Assembly: GCA_021325145.1 (NCBI GenBank)
Contig: JAJPHR010000070.1
Coordinates: forward strand, 42,999 to 106,998
Source of the DNA: Verrucomicrobiota bacterium
GTDB lineage: Bacteria; Verrucomicrobiota; Verrucomicrobiia; Limisphaerales; Pedosphaeraceae
DNA length: 64,000 nucleotides
Reading direction: 5' to 3'
Of the stretch, positions 7,768 to 15,867 are shown piece by piece (position 1 is the stretch's first letter; every line of letters begins with the position of its first letter). Both the position numbers and the translations under genes were made by a program. The notes beneath the pieces were generated by a model that worked only from the letters and a program-made list of their open reading frames with translations, was not told the origin of the DNA and did no database searches.

Positions 7768-10272
7768 TCAATAAATCAGTTGAAACTCCGGCAGCATGGT
7801 TACTGCCCAGAGCAAATCCTCCACTCCCGACGCTTGCGGCGGCTGCCCGACGACTCCACGCGCCAGGGCCAATTCACGTTCCGTCGGTTTGCGGCCGAGG
7901 GCTTTCTCGTAGAGCCTGGGAATCAGTTTGTCGTTCGCCGCCGCAGGGTCGGCCAGCAGCTTTTCCGCGCCGCGCTTCAAAATATCGGCCAGTGTTCCGC
8001 CGTTTGTCATTTCGAGGGCCTGCAAGGTGGTGGCCGCGCTGGGCCGCGTGGTCACGACCTGCTCGCGATTGGGCCGCCCGAGTGCCACCATCAAAGGATC
8101 CGCCGCAACCATCGACGCGCGGACCTTGCCCGGATAGGCGGTGGCGAGTTTCGTGGCCAGGGAAGCTTTGTTGACGCGCCAGGGAGACATTCCAGTATCA
8201 CCCAGCACGACGGCCGGTTGCCAGCCGTCCGCGGCAAACTGCGGTTTTTGCCAACCGTCCTGCTTTGTATCGGAGGCCAGCCACGATTTGTCCGATGCGA
8301 AGTCATTGGTTTGCTTCGCCCCTGGTTCACTTTGACGCATGCGGGCGTAGAACAGAAAACCGGCCGGGTTCTCGGTGCCGGGCACGGTTTTTTCCGGCGT
8401 GGGCGGGCTGTTGTCCGGAAGATTGTTTACGGCATCAACCGCCAGGAGATTTTCGCCCGGCTTCAAGAAAGGCCGGAGATCGAACAAGTACACATTCTTG
8501 AACTCGTTTCCGGAGCCGACCTTTTGCCCGTTGACGAAGAGGGTGAAGCTATTGTCGCACATCACGACGGCGGTCGCGTCGGCGGGCGGCGTTGAGATTT
8601 GAATCGTTTTGCGAAAGTACACATGCCCGGCTTTGGCTTTCTCCGCCGCCTGCGCGTCGTTCCAAACCCACTTCACGGGAATGGGCACCGCAAATTTTTT
8701 CTGCTCGGATTCACTGGGGACGACTTCTGCCACGGGCGAGGAGTACCCGATGCCGGTAAGCGACGTAAGCGCGTCACGAAATTGCTCGGCAGAAAGCCGG
8801 CGCACGCCCGGGCCGTGGAAAACATAATCCGATCCGGTCTTCTCACCCAAATCAACGGCGGGCAATTGATAAGCGCGCGAGGTCATGATTTGTTCAAGCA
8901 GGTGTTTGAGGTCGTAATTGTGCGCGGCAAAATCCTCCGCCAGCCAGTCGAGCAGGTCCGGATTCCAGGCGCGTTGTTCCATTTCATCCACCGGTTCGAC
9001 CAGCGCGCGCCCCATGAGCTTTCCCCAGAACCGATTAACCAACGTGCGGGTGAGCCGGCCATCCTGTGCGCCGGCAATGCACTGGGCAAGCTGCTTGAGC
9101 CGGGCGGGTTTGTCGGCCTGGGAATCGATGGCCCCCAACTCCGGATAGATAAACTTCAGCGCGGCTTTTTTTCCGGTGGGCTTGTCGCACAGTACCATTT
9201 CCAGCGGGGCATCGGCATAGATGCCCGCGAGCCCGTAGGCGTCCGCGAGCGTAAAATCGTTGACGAAACTGTCGTGGCAGGAAGCGCATTTGAGATTCAC
9301 GCCCATGAACACCTGGGAAATGTTTTGTGCCGCCTGCATCTGCGGCGTCTGGCTGGCGTTGACCACGCCGCGCCACACAATTCCTTTGCTGAAACCTTCC
9401 GACGCGGGTTTGGGGTCGATCAGTTCCGCCACAAAACGATCGTAGGGCAGGTTTGTCGCGAGCGCCGAGTAGAGCCAGCTGGTGATTTGTTTGCGTCCGC
9501 CGTCGATGTAACCGGTGCCGCGATAATCATTGCGCAACGCATCATTCCAAAACGTCAGCCAATGTTCCGCGTAGTTTTTACTGTCCGCCAGCAGGCTGAG
9601 GACAAGCTGCCGGCGCTTGTCTGGATGGCGATCGGCCACGAACGTTTCCAGGGCTTCGGGCGGCGGAAGCAATCCCACGACATCCAACCAGGCGCGCCGC
9701 GCAAACAAGCGGTCGTTTACCGTCGTTGGCGGCTTGAAGTGATTCGTGGCGAAGTAGGGCGCCAGAAAGCGGTCGATGGGATTGGCTTCACTTGGGCCGG
9801 AGGGAATTTCCGGGCGGTGCGGTTTGAGGTTGAGCGGTTCCTGACGGCCAAGGCTGATGGACTGGTCCCACGGAAGCCCCTGATCGATCCACGCCCGCAG
9901 CAACCCGATCTGTTCGGGCGTGAGGCGCGAGCCTTTTTTCGGCATCACGTTATCCGGATCCACACCCTGAACCAGGGTGATGAGCTCGCTTTCGGCACTT
10001 TTGCCGGGGATGACTGCCGGGCCGGAATCGCCGCCCTGAAGCAATGTGGCGCGGGAGTCCAAACGAAAACCGCCTTTGTCCCTGCCGCGTCCGTGGCACT
10101 TGATGCAACTCGCTTCGAAGATTGGTTTGATCTCTTTCGCGAAATCGACGGGATGAGCTGCTGGAGGCGGCAACTGCGCCACCTGCTCGGGCGTAAGGGC
10201 TGCGATGCCAATGCCACTGAAGCAACCCACCAGGCAAACTACTGACGCAAGTTTAATGAGCGAAAATCGCAT
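7768..10272 (-). CDS. PSCyt1 / DUF1549 / DUF1553 cytochrome-like protein
   Basis: The protein has 834 residues and an N-terminal signal peptide (cut near GIAA). The PSCyt1 domain at about 42-138 holds the haem c motif CIKCH at 56-60. A DUF1549 domain at about 155-345 holds a second CxxCH (CASCHDSF), and DUF1553 covers the C-terminal half, ending with LWAVTMLPEFQ. An extra beta-rich segment of about 150 residues (VYFRKTIQIS, FTLFVNGQKVGSG, LLAVDAVNN) interrupts DUF1553. It resembles the galactose-binding-like domains of glycosidases, so the protein may bind a sugar. The gene is the first of a two-gene unit with the DUF1501 gene. It is probably periplasmic or outer-membrane associated, in carbohydrate breakdown. 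Confidence 0.88.
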   Translation of the reverse strand: MRFSLIKLASVVCLVGCFSGIGIAALTPEQVAQLPPPAAHPVDFAKEIKPIFEASCIKCHGRGRDKGGFRLDSRATLLQGGDSGPAVIPGKSAESELITLVQGVDPDNVMPKKGSRLTPEQIGLLRAWIDQGLPWDQSISLGRQEPLNLKPHRPEIPSGPSEANPIDRFLAPYFATNHFKPPTTVNDRLFARRAWLDVVGLLPPPEALETFVADRHPDKRRQLVLSLLADSKNYAEHWLTFWNDALRNDYRGTGYIDGGRKQITSWLYSALATNLPYDRFVAELIDPKPASEGFSKGIVWRGVVNASQTPQMQAAQNISQVFMGVNLKCASCHDSFVNDFTLADAYGLAGIYADAPLEMVLCDKPTGKKAALKFIYPELGAIDSQADKPARLKQLAQCIAGAQDGRLTRTLVNRFWGKLMGRALVEPVDEMEQRAWNPDLLDWLAEDFAAHNYDLKHLLEQIMTSRAYQLPAVDLGEKTGSDYVFHGPGVRRLSAEQFRDALTSLTGIGYSSPVAEVVPSESEQKKFAVPIPVKWVWNDAQAAEKAKAGHVYFRKTIQISTPPADATAVVMCDNSFTLFVNGQKVGSGNEFKNVYLFDLRPFLKPGENLLAVDAVNNLPDNSPPTPEKTVPGTENPAGFLFYARMRQSEPGAKQTNDFASDKSWLASDTKQDGWQKPQFAADGWQPAVVLGDTGMSPWRVNKASLATKLATAYPGKVRASMVAADPLMVALGRPNREQVVTTRPSAATTLQALEMTNGGTLADILKRGAEKLLADPAAANDKLIPRLYEKALGRKPTERELALARGVVGQPPQASGVEDLLWAVTMLPEFQLIY

Positions 10273-10383
10273 TCGGGCCGACCATATTGAATGTTCAGCC
10301 CGAAGTTACGCGAAACAGTTCGAAATGCCAATTACACAAACGGGGGATGCGAGTGGGGCACTGTGACAGATCCCGCCGAGCAA

Positions 10384-10404
10384 GGACATCGCGCTGCGAT
10401 GTCC
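10384..10404. repeat. 8-bp stem hairpin, GGACATCG..CGATGTCC
   Basis: A perfect 8-bp inverted repeat with a five-base loop lies in the spacer between the BON lipoprotein gene and the divergent-side cytochrome gene. It is a short palindromic unit of unknown role. It has no T-run, so it is not a typical terminator. Confidence 0.5.
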
Positions 10405-10427
10405 ACGTTCAACTCATAATTGCAGTT

Positions 10428-10461
10428 GGCAGGGACCCGCTGCCGCGCCCCTGCCAATCAA
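10428..10461. repeat. Palindromic repeat GGCAGGGA..CCCTGCC, intergenic copy
   Basis: This 34-base unit has ends that pair (GGCAGGG with CCCTGCC), followed by AATCA. A near-identical copy lies at 12,536-12,572 inside the anti-sigma gene. That identifies a mobile or dispersed small palindrome of this genome. Confidence 0.65.
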
Positions 10462-10478
10462 AGCTGGATTCCTGCCCC

Positions 10479-10976
10479 TCAGGGCTGATTCTTCTGATTG
10501 GGATTCGTTTGCGGAGCGTTCTCAGGAGTTGTGACTGGTGCAGGAGGGGTGTTCGTGATCGCATTCACGGGAGGAGCGGTGTCCGCGTCGATGCGCTGGC
10601 CCGTGGGATATCCCGTTGGTGTGGGAGTGCCCGGCGGGGCTTGCCTTGCCGCCTGCGGCTTGAGCACCAAGCCGTTGATGACTTCGTGAACACCTTCCAC
10701 ATGCTGCGTGATTTGCGCGGCCATTTGTTTCTGCTCCTGCGAGTCCACAAACCCGGACAATTGCACAACACCGGCGAAAGTTTGGACTTTGACATCGGGG
10801 AACTTGTACAATGGATCATCGGCAAGGGCTTTTTTCACGCGATGTTCCACCATGCGGTCGTCCAAAGCCCGGCCCTGAGTGCGTTCGCCTTCGGTGTGGC
10901 ATCCGGTGAGTCCAGTGAGTGCTACGGTGGCGCTGACACAGACGGCCAGCAGGAGTTGTCTCGGCTTGATTTGCAT
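10479..10976 (-). CDS. BON-domain lipoprotein (OsmY-like)
   Basis: The 165-residue protein begins with a lipoprotein signal (MQIKPRQLLLAVCVSATVAL, lipobox LTGC, lipidated Cys26). One BON domain follows at about 42-108 (RMVEHRVKKALADD, VKVQTFAGVVQLSGFVDS, VEGVHEVINGLVL). BON domains bind phospholipid surfaces, and OsmY-type proteins protect envelopes during osmotic stress. The C-terminal 55 residues are rich in proline, threonine and asparagine and are probably disordered. It is probably transcribed alone. The usual OsmY has two BON domains; this one has a single copy. Confidence 0.85.
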   Translation of the reverse strand: MQIKPRQLLLAVCVSATVALTGLTGCHTEGERTQGRALDDRMVEHRVKKALADDPLYKFPDVKVQTFAGVVQLSGFVDSQEQKQMAAQITQHVEGVHEVINGLVLKPQAARQAPPGTPTPTGYPTGQRIDADTAPPVNAITNTPPAPVTTPENAPQTNPNQKNQP

Positions 10977-11131
10977 AGATATTTCTTCGGTTTCGTGACC
11001 TCCGTAAGATACCCTTACTCACTCCGCAATCCATGGGGTATTACCCTGAAGCGGAATTTGTCCAGGAGAAAGCCAGGCGAGAGCCGCCTGGTGTTTTGAA
11101 CGGCGAGGCCGACTATGGTTTCTTGAATCCC

Positions 11132-12163
11132 TTACAGCCCGTTGAGCACTTCGATCAACTGGCGCAAGCGTCCGTAGTCCCGGCGGTTGAATCCGAAAGC
11201 GATCCGCGGCGCGTCCACCATGTCATTGTCGGCACGCTCCTCCGGCGTCGCTTCGATGGCTTTGATTTTGGGCCCGTTGATCAGGTCCGCGAAATCTTCG
11301 TTCAACGCCTCGATGGCCGATTCGGTGGGCGCATGTTTCAAACGGATGACAAACAAGTCCTTCACGAAGCGGCTGGATTGGAAGTTGCGATAAAACCGGG
11401 TGATCAGCTTGACCGCGTGGTCCGTATCGTCCGTGATTTGATACAAATTGAGGTCGTCCGGGGAGATCAACTGGTCGCGGAGAAGATGTTCGCGCACGTG
11501 TTTGTCCCACGTCTTCCAATAGGTGCCGCCCGGACGATCAATCAGCACCAGTGGCATCAACTGACTTTTGCCCGTCTGCATGAGCGTCAGCGCTTCATAA
11601 CCTTCGTCCATGGTGCCGAACCCGCCGGGGAACAGCGCGATGGCGTCCGAGTGCCGCACAAAAATCAGTTTGCGCGTGAAAAAATATTTGAAGGTGATCA
11701 GCTTTTTGTCGTGCTGGATGACCGGGTTGGCGCTTTGCTCCCAGGGCAGGCGGATGTTCGCGCCGAAACTGTTCTCCAACCCGGCGCCTTCATGGCCCGC
11801 GTGCATGATGCCGCCGCCCGCGCCGGTGATGACCATGAAGCCCGCCTCGACGATTTTGCGGCCGAATTCAACAGCCTGCTGATACTCCACCCGGCTTGGC
11901 TGCGTGCGCGCCGAACCGAAGATCGTCACCTTGCGCTTGTGCGCGTAGGGGGCGAACATCCGGAAGGCATAGCGCAATTCCCGCATGGCCGTTTGAATGA
12001 CCCGCACGTCCCCGCTGTCCTCGAGATCGGTGAGCAACTTCAGCGCGTTTTCAATGATGTCTTCGACAACTTCCGGGTTGTGTCCTCCACCCTTGTAAGC
12101 AATCAGTTCCTGGATCCGCCGTTTCAATTCCGGGTCCACCGGCGGTTTGTCCGTTTTTATCAT
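11132..12163 (-). CDS. LOG family protein (TIGR00730-type Rossmann fold)
   Basis: The protein has 343 residues. Residues about 77-290 form the LOG fold: VTIFGSAR near 79-85, TGAGGGIMHAGHEGA near 113-127 and PGGFGTMDEGYE at 179-190, the last being the PGGxGTxxE signature of cytokinin nucleoside 5'-monophosphate phosphoribohydrolases, often mislabelled lysine decarboxylases. Such enzymes cut the ribose-base bond of nucleoside monophosphates in the cytoplasm. This is the longer bacterial type with an N-terminal helical extension of about 75 residues. It is a single gene on its strand. The true substrate in non-plant bacteria is usually unknown. Confidence 0.85.
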   Translation of the reverse strand: MIKTDKPPVDPELKRRIQELIAYKGGGHNPEVVEDIIENALKLLTDLEDSGDVRVIQTAMRELRYAFRMFAPYAHKRKVTIFGSARTQPSRVEYQQAVEFGRKIVEAGFMVITGAGGGIMHAGHEGAGLENSFGANIRLPWEQSANPVIQHDKKLITFKYFFTRKLIFVRHSDAIALFPGGFGTMDEGYEALTLMQTGKSQLMPLVLIDRPGGTYWKTWDKHVREHLLRDQLISPDDLNLYQITDDTDHAVKLITRFYRNFQSSRFVKDLFVIRLKHAPTESAIEALNEDFADLINGPKIKAIEATPEERADNDMVDAPRIAFGFNRRDYGRLRQLIEVLNGL

Positions 12164-12262
12164 GCGGCGAGCATATTAATTTCCGCCGTAAATGCAATGA
12201 TGGTTGTGCGGGCTGCCCCGCAGATTCAGAGACATCCATGGAAGATGAACCACCCCCTTCTT

Positions 12263-12826
12263 TCAGGGCACGCTGGCGAGCAGAAAGGTCTCTGTGTTAT
12301 CGAGGTCCTGCTGGATGCGGTTCCATTCATTCGCCAGCGGTGCGATGGCGGCCGCCGGCAAATCACGTTTTAAATCATCGCCGGCTTGCAGCACAGACAC
12401 GGCAGAGGTAAGCGTGGCGAGATCGCCGGGCGCGGACTCAGGCCGCGCGGGATTGCGCCAAAGCAACCACGCACCCAGGAGCACAAGTGCCGCGGCACCC
12501 GGCGCAGCCAGCCAATGCCAAACAAGCGTACGATCGGCAGGGATGCGCTGCCGCGCGCCCCTGCCAATCAAGGATTGGTTACGGGCGGAGACATCGCCCG
12601 GCAATGGCTCGGCGTTCTGAACCGCGCTCATAATGGATTCGTGCAGGCCGGACGGAATCTCAGGACGAGCTACAGAGTCTTTCAGCGACCTGTCCAAAGC
12701 CGAAAGTGTCTCGCCGAATTGCCTGAGTTCCCCGTTGGATGCGTCATTCAATGGCGCGCTTCGCGGCGCTCGCCTGTTCTCATCGAGCGCGGTGGAAATT
12801 CTGAATTTCTTGAGCCATGAAATCAT
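12263..12826 (-). CDS. Putative membrane anti-sigma factor
   Basis: This 187-residue protein starts at ATG 12826, after AGAAAGG and 14 bases past the stop of the ECF sigma gene, so the two are cotranscribed. A cytoplasmic, mostly helical N-terminus (residues 1-100) is followed by one membrane segment at about 102-123 (LVWHWLAAPGAAALVLLGAW) and a periplasmic tail of about 60 residues. I see no zinc-binding HxxxCxxC motif. The placement after a sigma gene and the single membrane pass support an anti-sigma role, which is an inference. A genome repeat is translated within it at residues 85-99. Confidence 0.65.
   Translation of the reverse strand: MISWLKKFRISTALDENRRAPRSAPLNDASNGELRQFGETLSALDRSLKDSVARPEIPSGLHESIMSAVQNAEPLPGDVSARNQSLIGRGARQRIPADRTLVWHWLAAPGAAALVLLGAWLLWRNPARPESAPGDLATLTSAVSVLQAGDDLKRDLPAAAIAPLANEWNRIQQDLDNTETFLLASVP
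12536..12572. repeat. Palindromic repeat GGCAGGGA..CCCTGCC inside the anti-sigma gene
   Basis: This copy of the 10,428-10,461 element is read in frame as SLIGRGARQRIPADR just before the membrane segment. The frame stays open, so the element adds about 12 residues to the cytoplasmic linker of the protein. Confidence 0.65.
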
Positions 12827-12840
12827 GGAAAGCCTTTCTT

Positions 12841-13482
12841 CTAGAGCATGAGCAAACAAAAAAATTTGAGGGCGGAGCCAGCGCGCGCCTCCGGGTTTGG
12901 GCGGGAGGCGGCTTTGGCTTTCGTTGCCATCTGAACCGGGGACAGTTCGCGCAGCAAAGCCCGGCGCGCGCGGAACAGCAGCACCTTGGCATGAACCCGG
13001 CTTTTGCCGAGCACCCGGGCGATGTCGGCCACCTCCATGTCTTCGGCATAGCGCAGCCACAGCGCCTGGAATTGGACGGGTGGCAAACAGCGCCGTGCCC
13101 GTTGCCACAAATCCCGCCGCAACTCGCTCTCCTCCAGCAACGCCGCGGGATCGCGCACATCCGGCAACTCTGGCGCTGCTTCGTCCGTCCAGCGAAGCGT
13201 GGAACGGTGGCGGTGGCGGTCGATGCCCTTGCGCCGGGCAATCGTGAAGAGCCAGGGAGCGAAGCTGCGGCGCGAATCGAATTGCCGGAGTGAGAGGAAA
13301 GCCTGAACGAAAGCATCCTGGGTCAGCTCGCGCGCGTCCACTTCACCCGGGCACAGCTGGCAGGCGAACGCGTAAACACGATGCTCATAACGCCGCACCA
13401 GTTCCTCAAATGCCGCGAGCGAGCCGGTCTGGCTCTGCCGGGCCAGTTCTTCATCCGAGCATGATTTTAATTCTTCGGCCAT
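12841..13482 (-). CDS. ECF-type RNA polymerase sigma factor
   Basis: The protein has 213 residues. Region 2 spans about 22-90 (FEELVRRYEHRVYAFACQLC, ARELTQDAFVQAFLSLRQFD, FAPWLFTIARRKGIDRHR) and region 4 about 130-180 (LPPVQFQALWLRYAEDMEVADIARVLGKSRVHAKVLLFRARRALL), joined by a short linker. There is no region 1 or 3, so it belongs to the extracytoplasmic-function class. It directs RNA polymerase to a small regulon in response to an envelope signal passed on by the anti-sigma protein encoded next. The C-terminal tail (about 30 residues, ending FFCLLML) is unusually hydrophobic. Confidence 0.92.
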   Translation of the reverse strand: MAEELKSCSDEELARQSQTGSLAAFEELVRRYEHRVYAFACQLCPGEVDARELTQDAFVQAFLSLRQFDSRRSFAPWLFTIARRKGIDRHRHRSTLRWTDEAAPELPDVRDPAALLEESELRRDLWQRARRCLPPVQFQALWLRYAEDMEVADIARVLGKSRVHAKVLLFRARRALLRELSPVQMATKAKAASRPNPEARAGSALKFFCLLML

Positions 13483-13588
13483 TCAGTCGGCGCTTCCCCG
13501 TCCTTGACGGAGCGCGCGTTCCCGCTCTGCTCGAACATGACAGGGTGTTACCACGCAGAGCTGGAGCTCTGCGCTCCGCCGCTCGCGT

Positions 13589-14569
13589 TCATTGCTTCCC
13601 CGACTCCTCGCCCGCCCGTGCCTTCGCCTTGCGGTCGGCATCGGCTTTCATCAAATCGGTGGCGTCGTTGGCAGGCAGGGCCAGTTGCACCGTCACACTC
13701 GCGCCATCCTGCTTGACCGAGAGCGCCGCCGCAAGCTTGGGCGCTGCCGGATTGTCCTTTTGCAATTTCATCAGCGCAATCAGCCCTTGCAGGATGGAGG
13801 CCATTTGGTTCGCAACCTCCTGGTCATTGGCGTCCAGACTTAAGGTTCCCTTGACCTGCTGGCTGGACTCGCCCAGTTGCAGGCGGATTTGTTTGGTCAA
13901 TCGGAACAGCTCGGCATTCGGAGCAGAGTCCGGCAAGTCCAGCTTGCGCGCGGCGGCTTGAATGAATGTCGCGTCGGAAACCGCGCCCAATTGCGCAAAG
14001 TTGGTTGTGCTCGCCAGGCTTGCGGCAGTGTGGTCCAGGACATCCAGCGTCTCGGCCACCCGCGCTTCAAGCTGGCCGAAAATGACGATTCGGTTGTCAA
14101 GAACGGCCCCATAAACGCGTGGCATCCCGTAGCCGCTGTGTCCCCGCGCCCGCTTGTCTTCGATCCAACTGTGGATTTGGTGCTGGTTGTGCGTGGTGCT
14201 TTGATGATCCTTGGCACTCTTGGCCAGTGTGACCAGCCACTGGGCATCCACGTCTGCATACATCAGCAGGACGCCATCCGCGGGCTTCGGGCCGGTGGCG
14301 TACAACGTCAAGCCATGCAATTGCGTCCGAAGATCCAACTTGAACAGGGCGTGGAACACCTCCAGCTTCGCCTGGGCTTCGGGCTTGGCCATCTCGGCCT
14401 GAATATATTGTCCAACCGTGGTAGCTCGCAAAGCGTCACAATCCAGGTGCAGCACCCAGACCGGTTCCGCCGGCACATCCGCGCGTTGCAACGGCCCCGC
14501 CCAGGCCGTCAGGCTTGTCCCCGCCAGGCAAACACCCAGCGCCACATTTTTCAAAAGAGTCAATTTCAT
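13589..14569 (-). CDS. Exported protein of unknown function upstream of the sigma factor
   Basis: I start this 326-residue protein at ATG 14569, because it opens a clear signal peptide (MKLTLLKNVALGVCLAGTSL, cut after AWA). The frame also extends 63 bases upstream without a ribosome site. The mature protein alternates strands and helices (VWVLHLDCDALRATTVGQYI, LTLYATGPKPADGVLLMYAD, NRIVIFGQLEARVAETLDVLD). It ends in a lysine/alanine-rich tail. I do not recognise a family. It lies on the same strand just before the sigma and anti-sigma genes, so it may be part of their regulatory system or its target. Confidence 0.7.
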   Translation of the reverse strand: MKLTLLKNVALGVCLAGTSLTAWAGPLQRADVPAEPVWVLHLDCDALRATTVGQYIQAEMAKPEAQAKLEVFHALFKLDLRTQLHGLTLYATGPKPADGVLLMYADVDAQWLVTLAKSAKDHQSTTHNQHQIHSWIEDKRARGHSGYGMPRVYGAVLDNRIVIFGQLEARVAETLDVLDHTAASLASTTNFAQLGAVSDATFIQAAARKLDLPDSAPNAELFRLTKQIRLQLGESSQQVKGTLSLDANDQEVANQMASILQGLIALMKLQKDNPAAPKLAAALSVKQDGASVTVQLALPANDATDLMKADADRKAKARAGEESGKQ

Positions 14570-14722
14570 AATCTTGCCATCGTCGTTTTCCGATTTCCGT
14601 TCCCGCCCGACACACCGTGCGTCCGGCTTCAATAAAGGATACGGATGAGGATCCCTTGCGGTTACACGGCGGGCCTTCGCATGTCGCCAAAAAGACCACT
14701 AACAGTTCCGACAAATCACCGC

Positions 14723-15784
14723 CTAAAATCGAAGTGGATACCGATCGATCTCTGCTCGAACTTCAGGGTATTCCACGCGTAACATGGTTTCGATACGCGC
14801 ACACTCGCCTTCGAGATTTTGTATAATCAGGCGCTTGCAATTCACGGCATTCGCAAGCATCGCTATCAAAGAATGAGCGTCAATGTGGTGAAACGAATAG
14901 CCGATGACTCGGATTTCGGATGCTTCGGCAATGACTTTGGCCGCGTGTTTCCAAACTGGGATGATATAATCCCTTGCGGGAAAACTATTCTTTCGCTGAC
15001 TCTGAATGAAATGCTTTTCCCAAGGAAAAATTATTAAGGGTTCACGTGCGTCTCCGGCCTGCGAGAAGAAATGTTCGTCAACAAGGCCTTTTTCCTGGCC
15101 ACGGATTGGCCCTGCACTGTCATGAAACACGCGTTGAAGACCCAACCAGTTTGAAGCCATTACTCCAATCGATCCATGTAGTTTCAGAAAGCAAAACCTG
15201 TCTGGACTGATCTCAACGGGTTCGTCTGAAAGGGGAGGGAAGCCGGAATTCAAAACGGTCGTCCAGTACAGCGGGTTTTGTCCAATGCCCACGTTGAATC
15301 TGTCAAGAAAGGCCATTTCAAAAAGCCTGTCATAGTTAAACGTGAGGAGCCTGTATTCGGACCGATCTAATTTTGTCCGCCACGAATCACTTCCCGGAAA
15401 CATCTTTTCTATCAATACCTTGTATGCGCGTAACCCTAGTTCTCTTGCATTCGCTTCTTTGCTTAGAAAAAGTGCCGAAGCGGCAATCTTGGCGCTCTTG
15501 ACAGCACTAAAGCGGTCGGCAATCGGAGCATGGCCGTTGGCAAGGATCTCGTCACATTTGCCGTCGAGGATCAGATTGGCCAGTTCGTCAATCGTTTCCG
15601 CGCGCGTGTGCTTGAGAAAGTGTAAAGTTCCCTCAATGCATTCACGAATCCGCCTTGCCTTGTCGGATAAAGTGGGCAAGAGCCCTTGAAGTTGTGTGAA
15701 AAACTCGCTGCCGAGTGGATAACCGTAATCTGCCGAACACCCGGCTCCCAGAATGATGACCTTTATCGGAGGTTTGTCAGTCAT
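14723..15784 (-). CDS. SIR2-like NAD-processing domain protein
   Basis: The protein has 353 residues from ATG 15784; a GTG nine bases upstream is an alternative start. GAGCSADYGYP at 13-23 is the NAD-binding Rossmann loop of SIR2 proteins. TFNYDRLFE at 147-155 and KLHGSIG at 200-206 give the catalytic Asn and His, and VIGYSFHHID near 295 is the conserved last Rossmann strand. No zinc-binding cysteine pairs of true sirtuin deacylases are visible. This is the SIR2-like class found in bacterial anti-phage systems, where the enzyme destroys NAD. It stands alone, is visibly richer in A/T than its neighbours and has A/T-rich flanks, all of which suggest transfer. Confidence 0.8.
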   Translation of the reverse strand: MTDKPPIKVIILGAGCSADYGYPLGSEFFTQLQGLLPTLSDKARRIRECIEGTLHFLKHTRAETIDELANLILDGKCDEILANGHAPIADRFSAVKSAKIAASALFLSKEANARELGLRAYKVLIEKMFPGSDSWRTKLDRSEYRLLTFNYDRLFEMAFLDRFNVGIGQNPLYWTTVLNSGFPPLSDEPVEISPDRFCFLKLHGSIGVMASNWLGLQRVFHDSAGPIRGQEKGLVDEHFFSQAGDAREPLIIFPWEKHFIQSQRKNSFPARDYIIPVWKHAAKVIAEASEIRVIGYSFHHIDAHSLIAMLANAVNCKRLIIQNLEGECARIETMLRVEYPEVRAEIDRYPLRF

Positions 15785-15867
15785 TGCCTTCACAAATTTA
15801 TAGCCATAGTCGTTAGTGTAATTAATACACTAAGATACCAACATTTGCAACTACAAATTTAGAAGAT

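Noticed and set aside
8599..10245. 548-codon plus-strand frame opposite the PSCyt1 gene
   Set aside because: The minus strand encodes clear CxxCH, DUF1549 and DUF1553 motifs. The plus frame has no recognisable content.
11033..12373. 446-codon plus-strand frame
   Set aside because: It is antisense to the LOG-family gene with its PGGxGTxxE motif.
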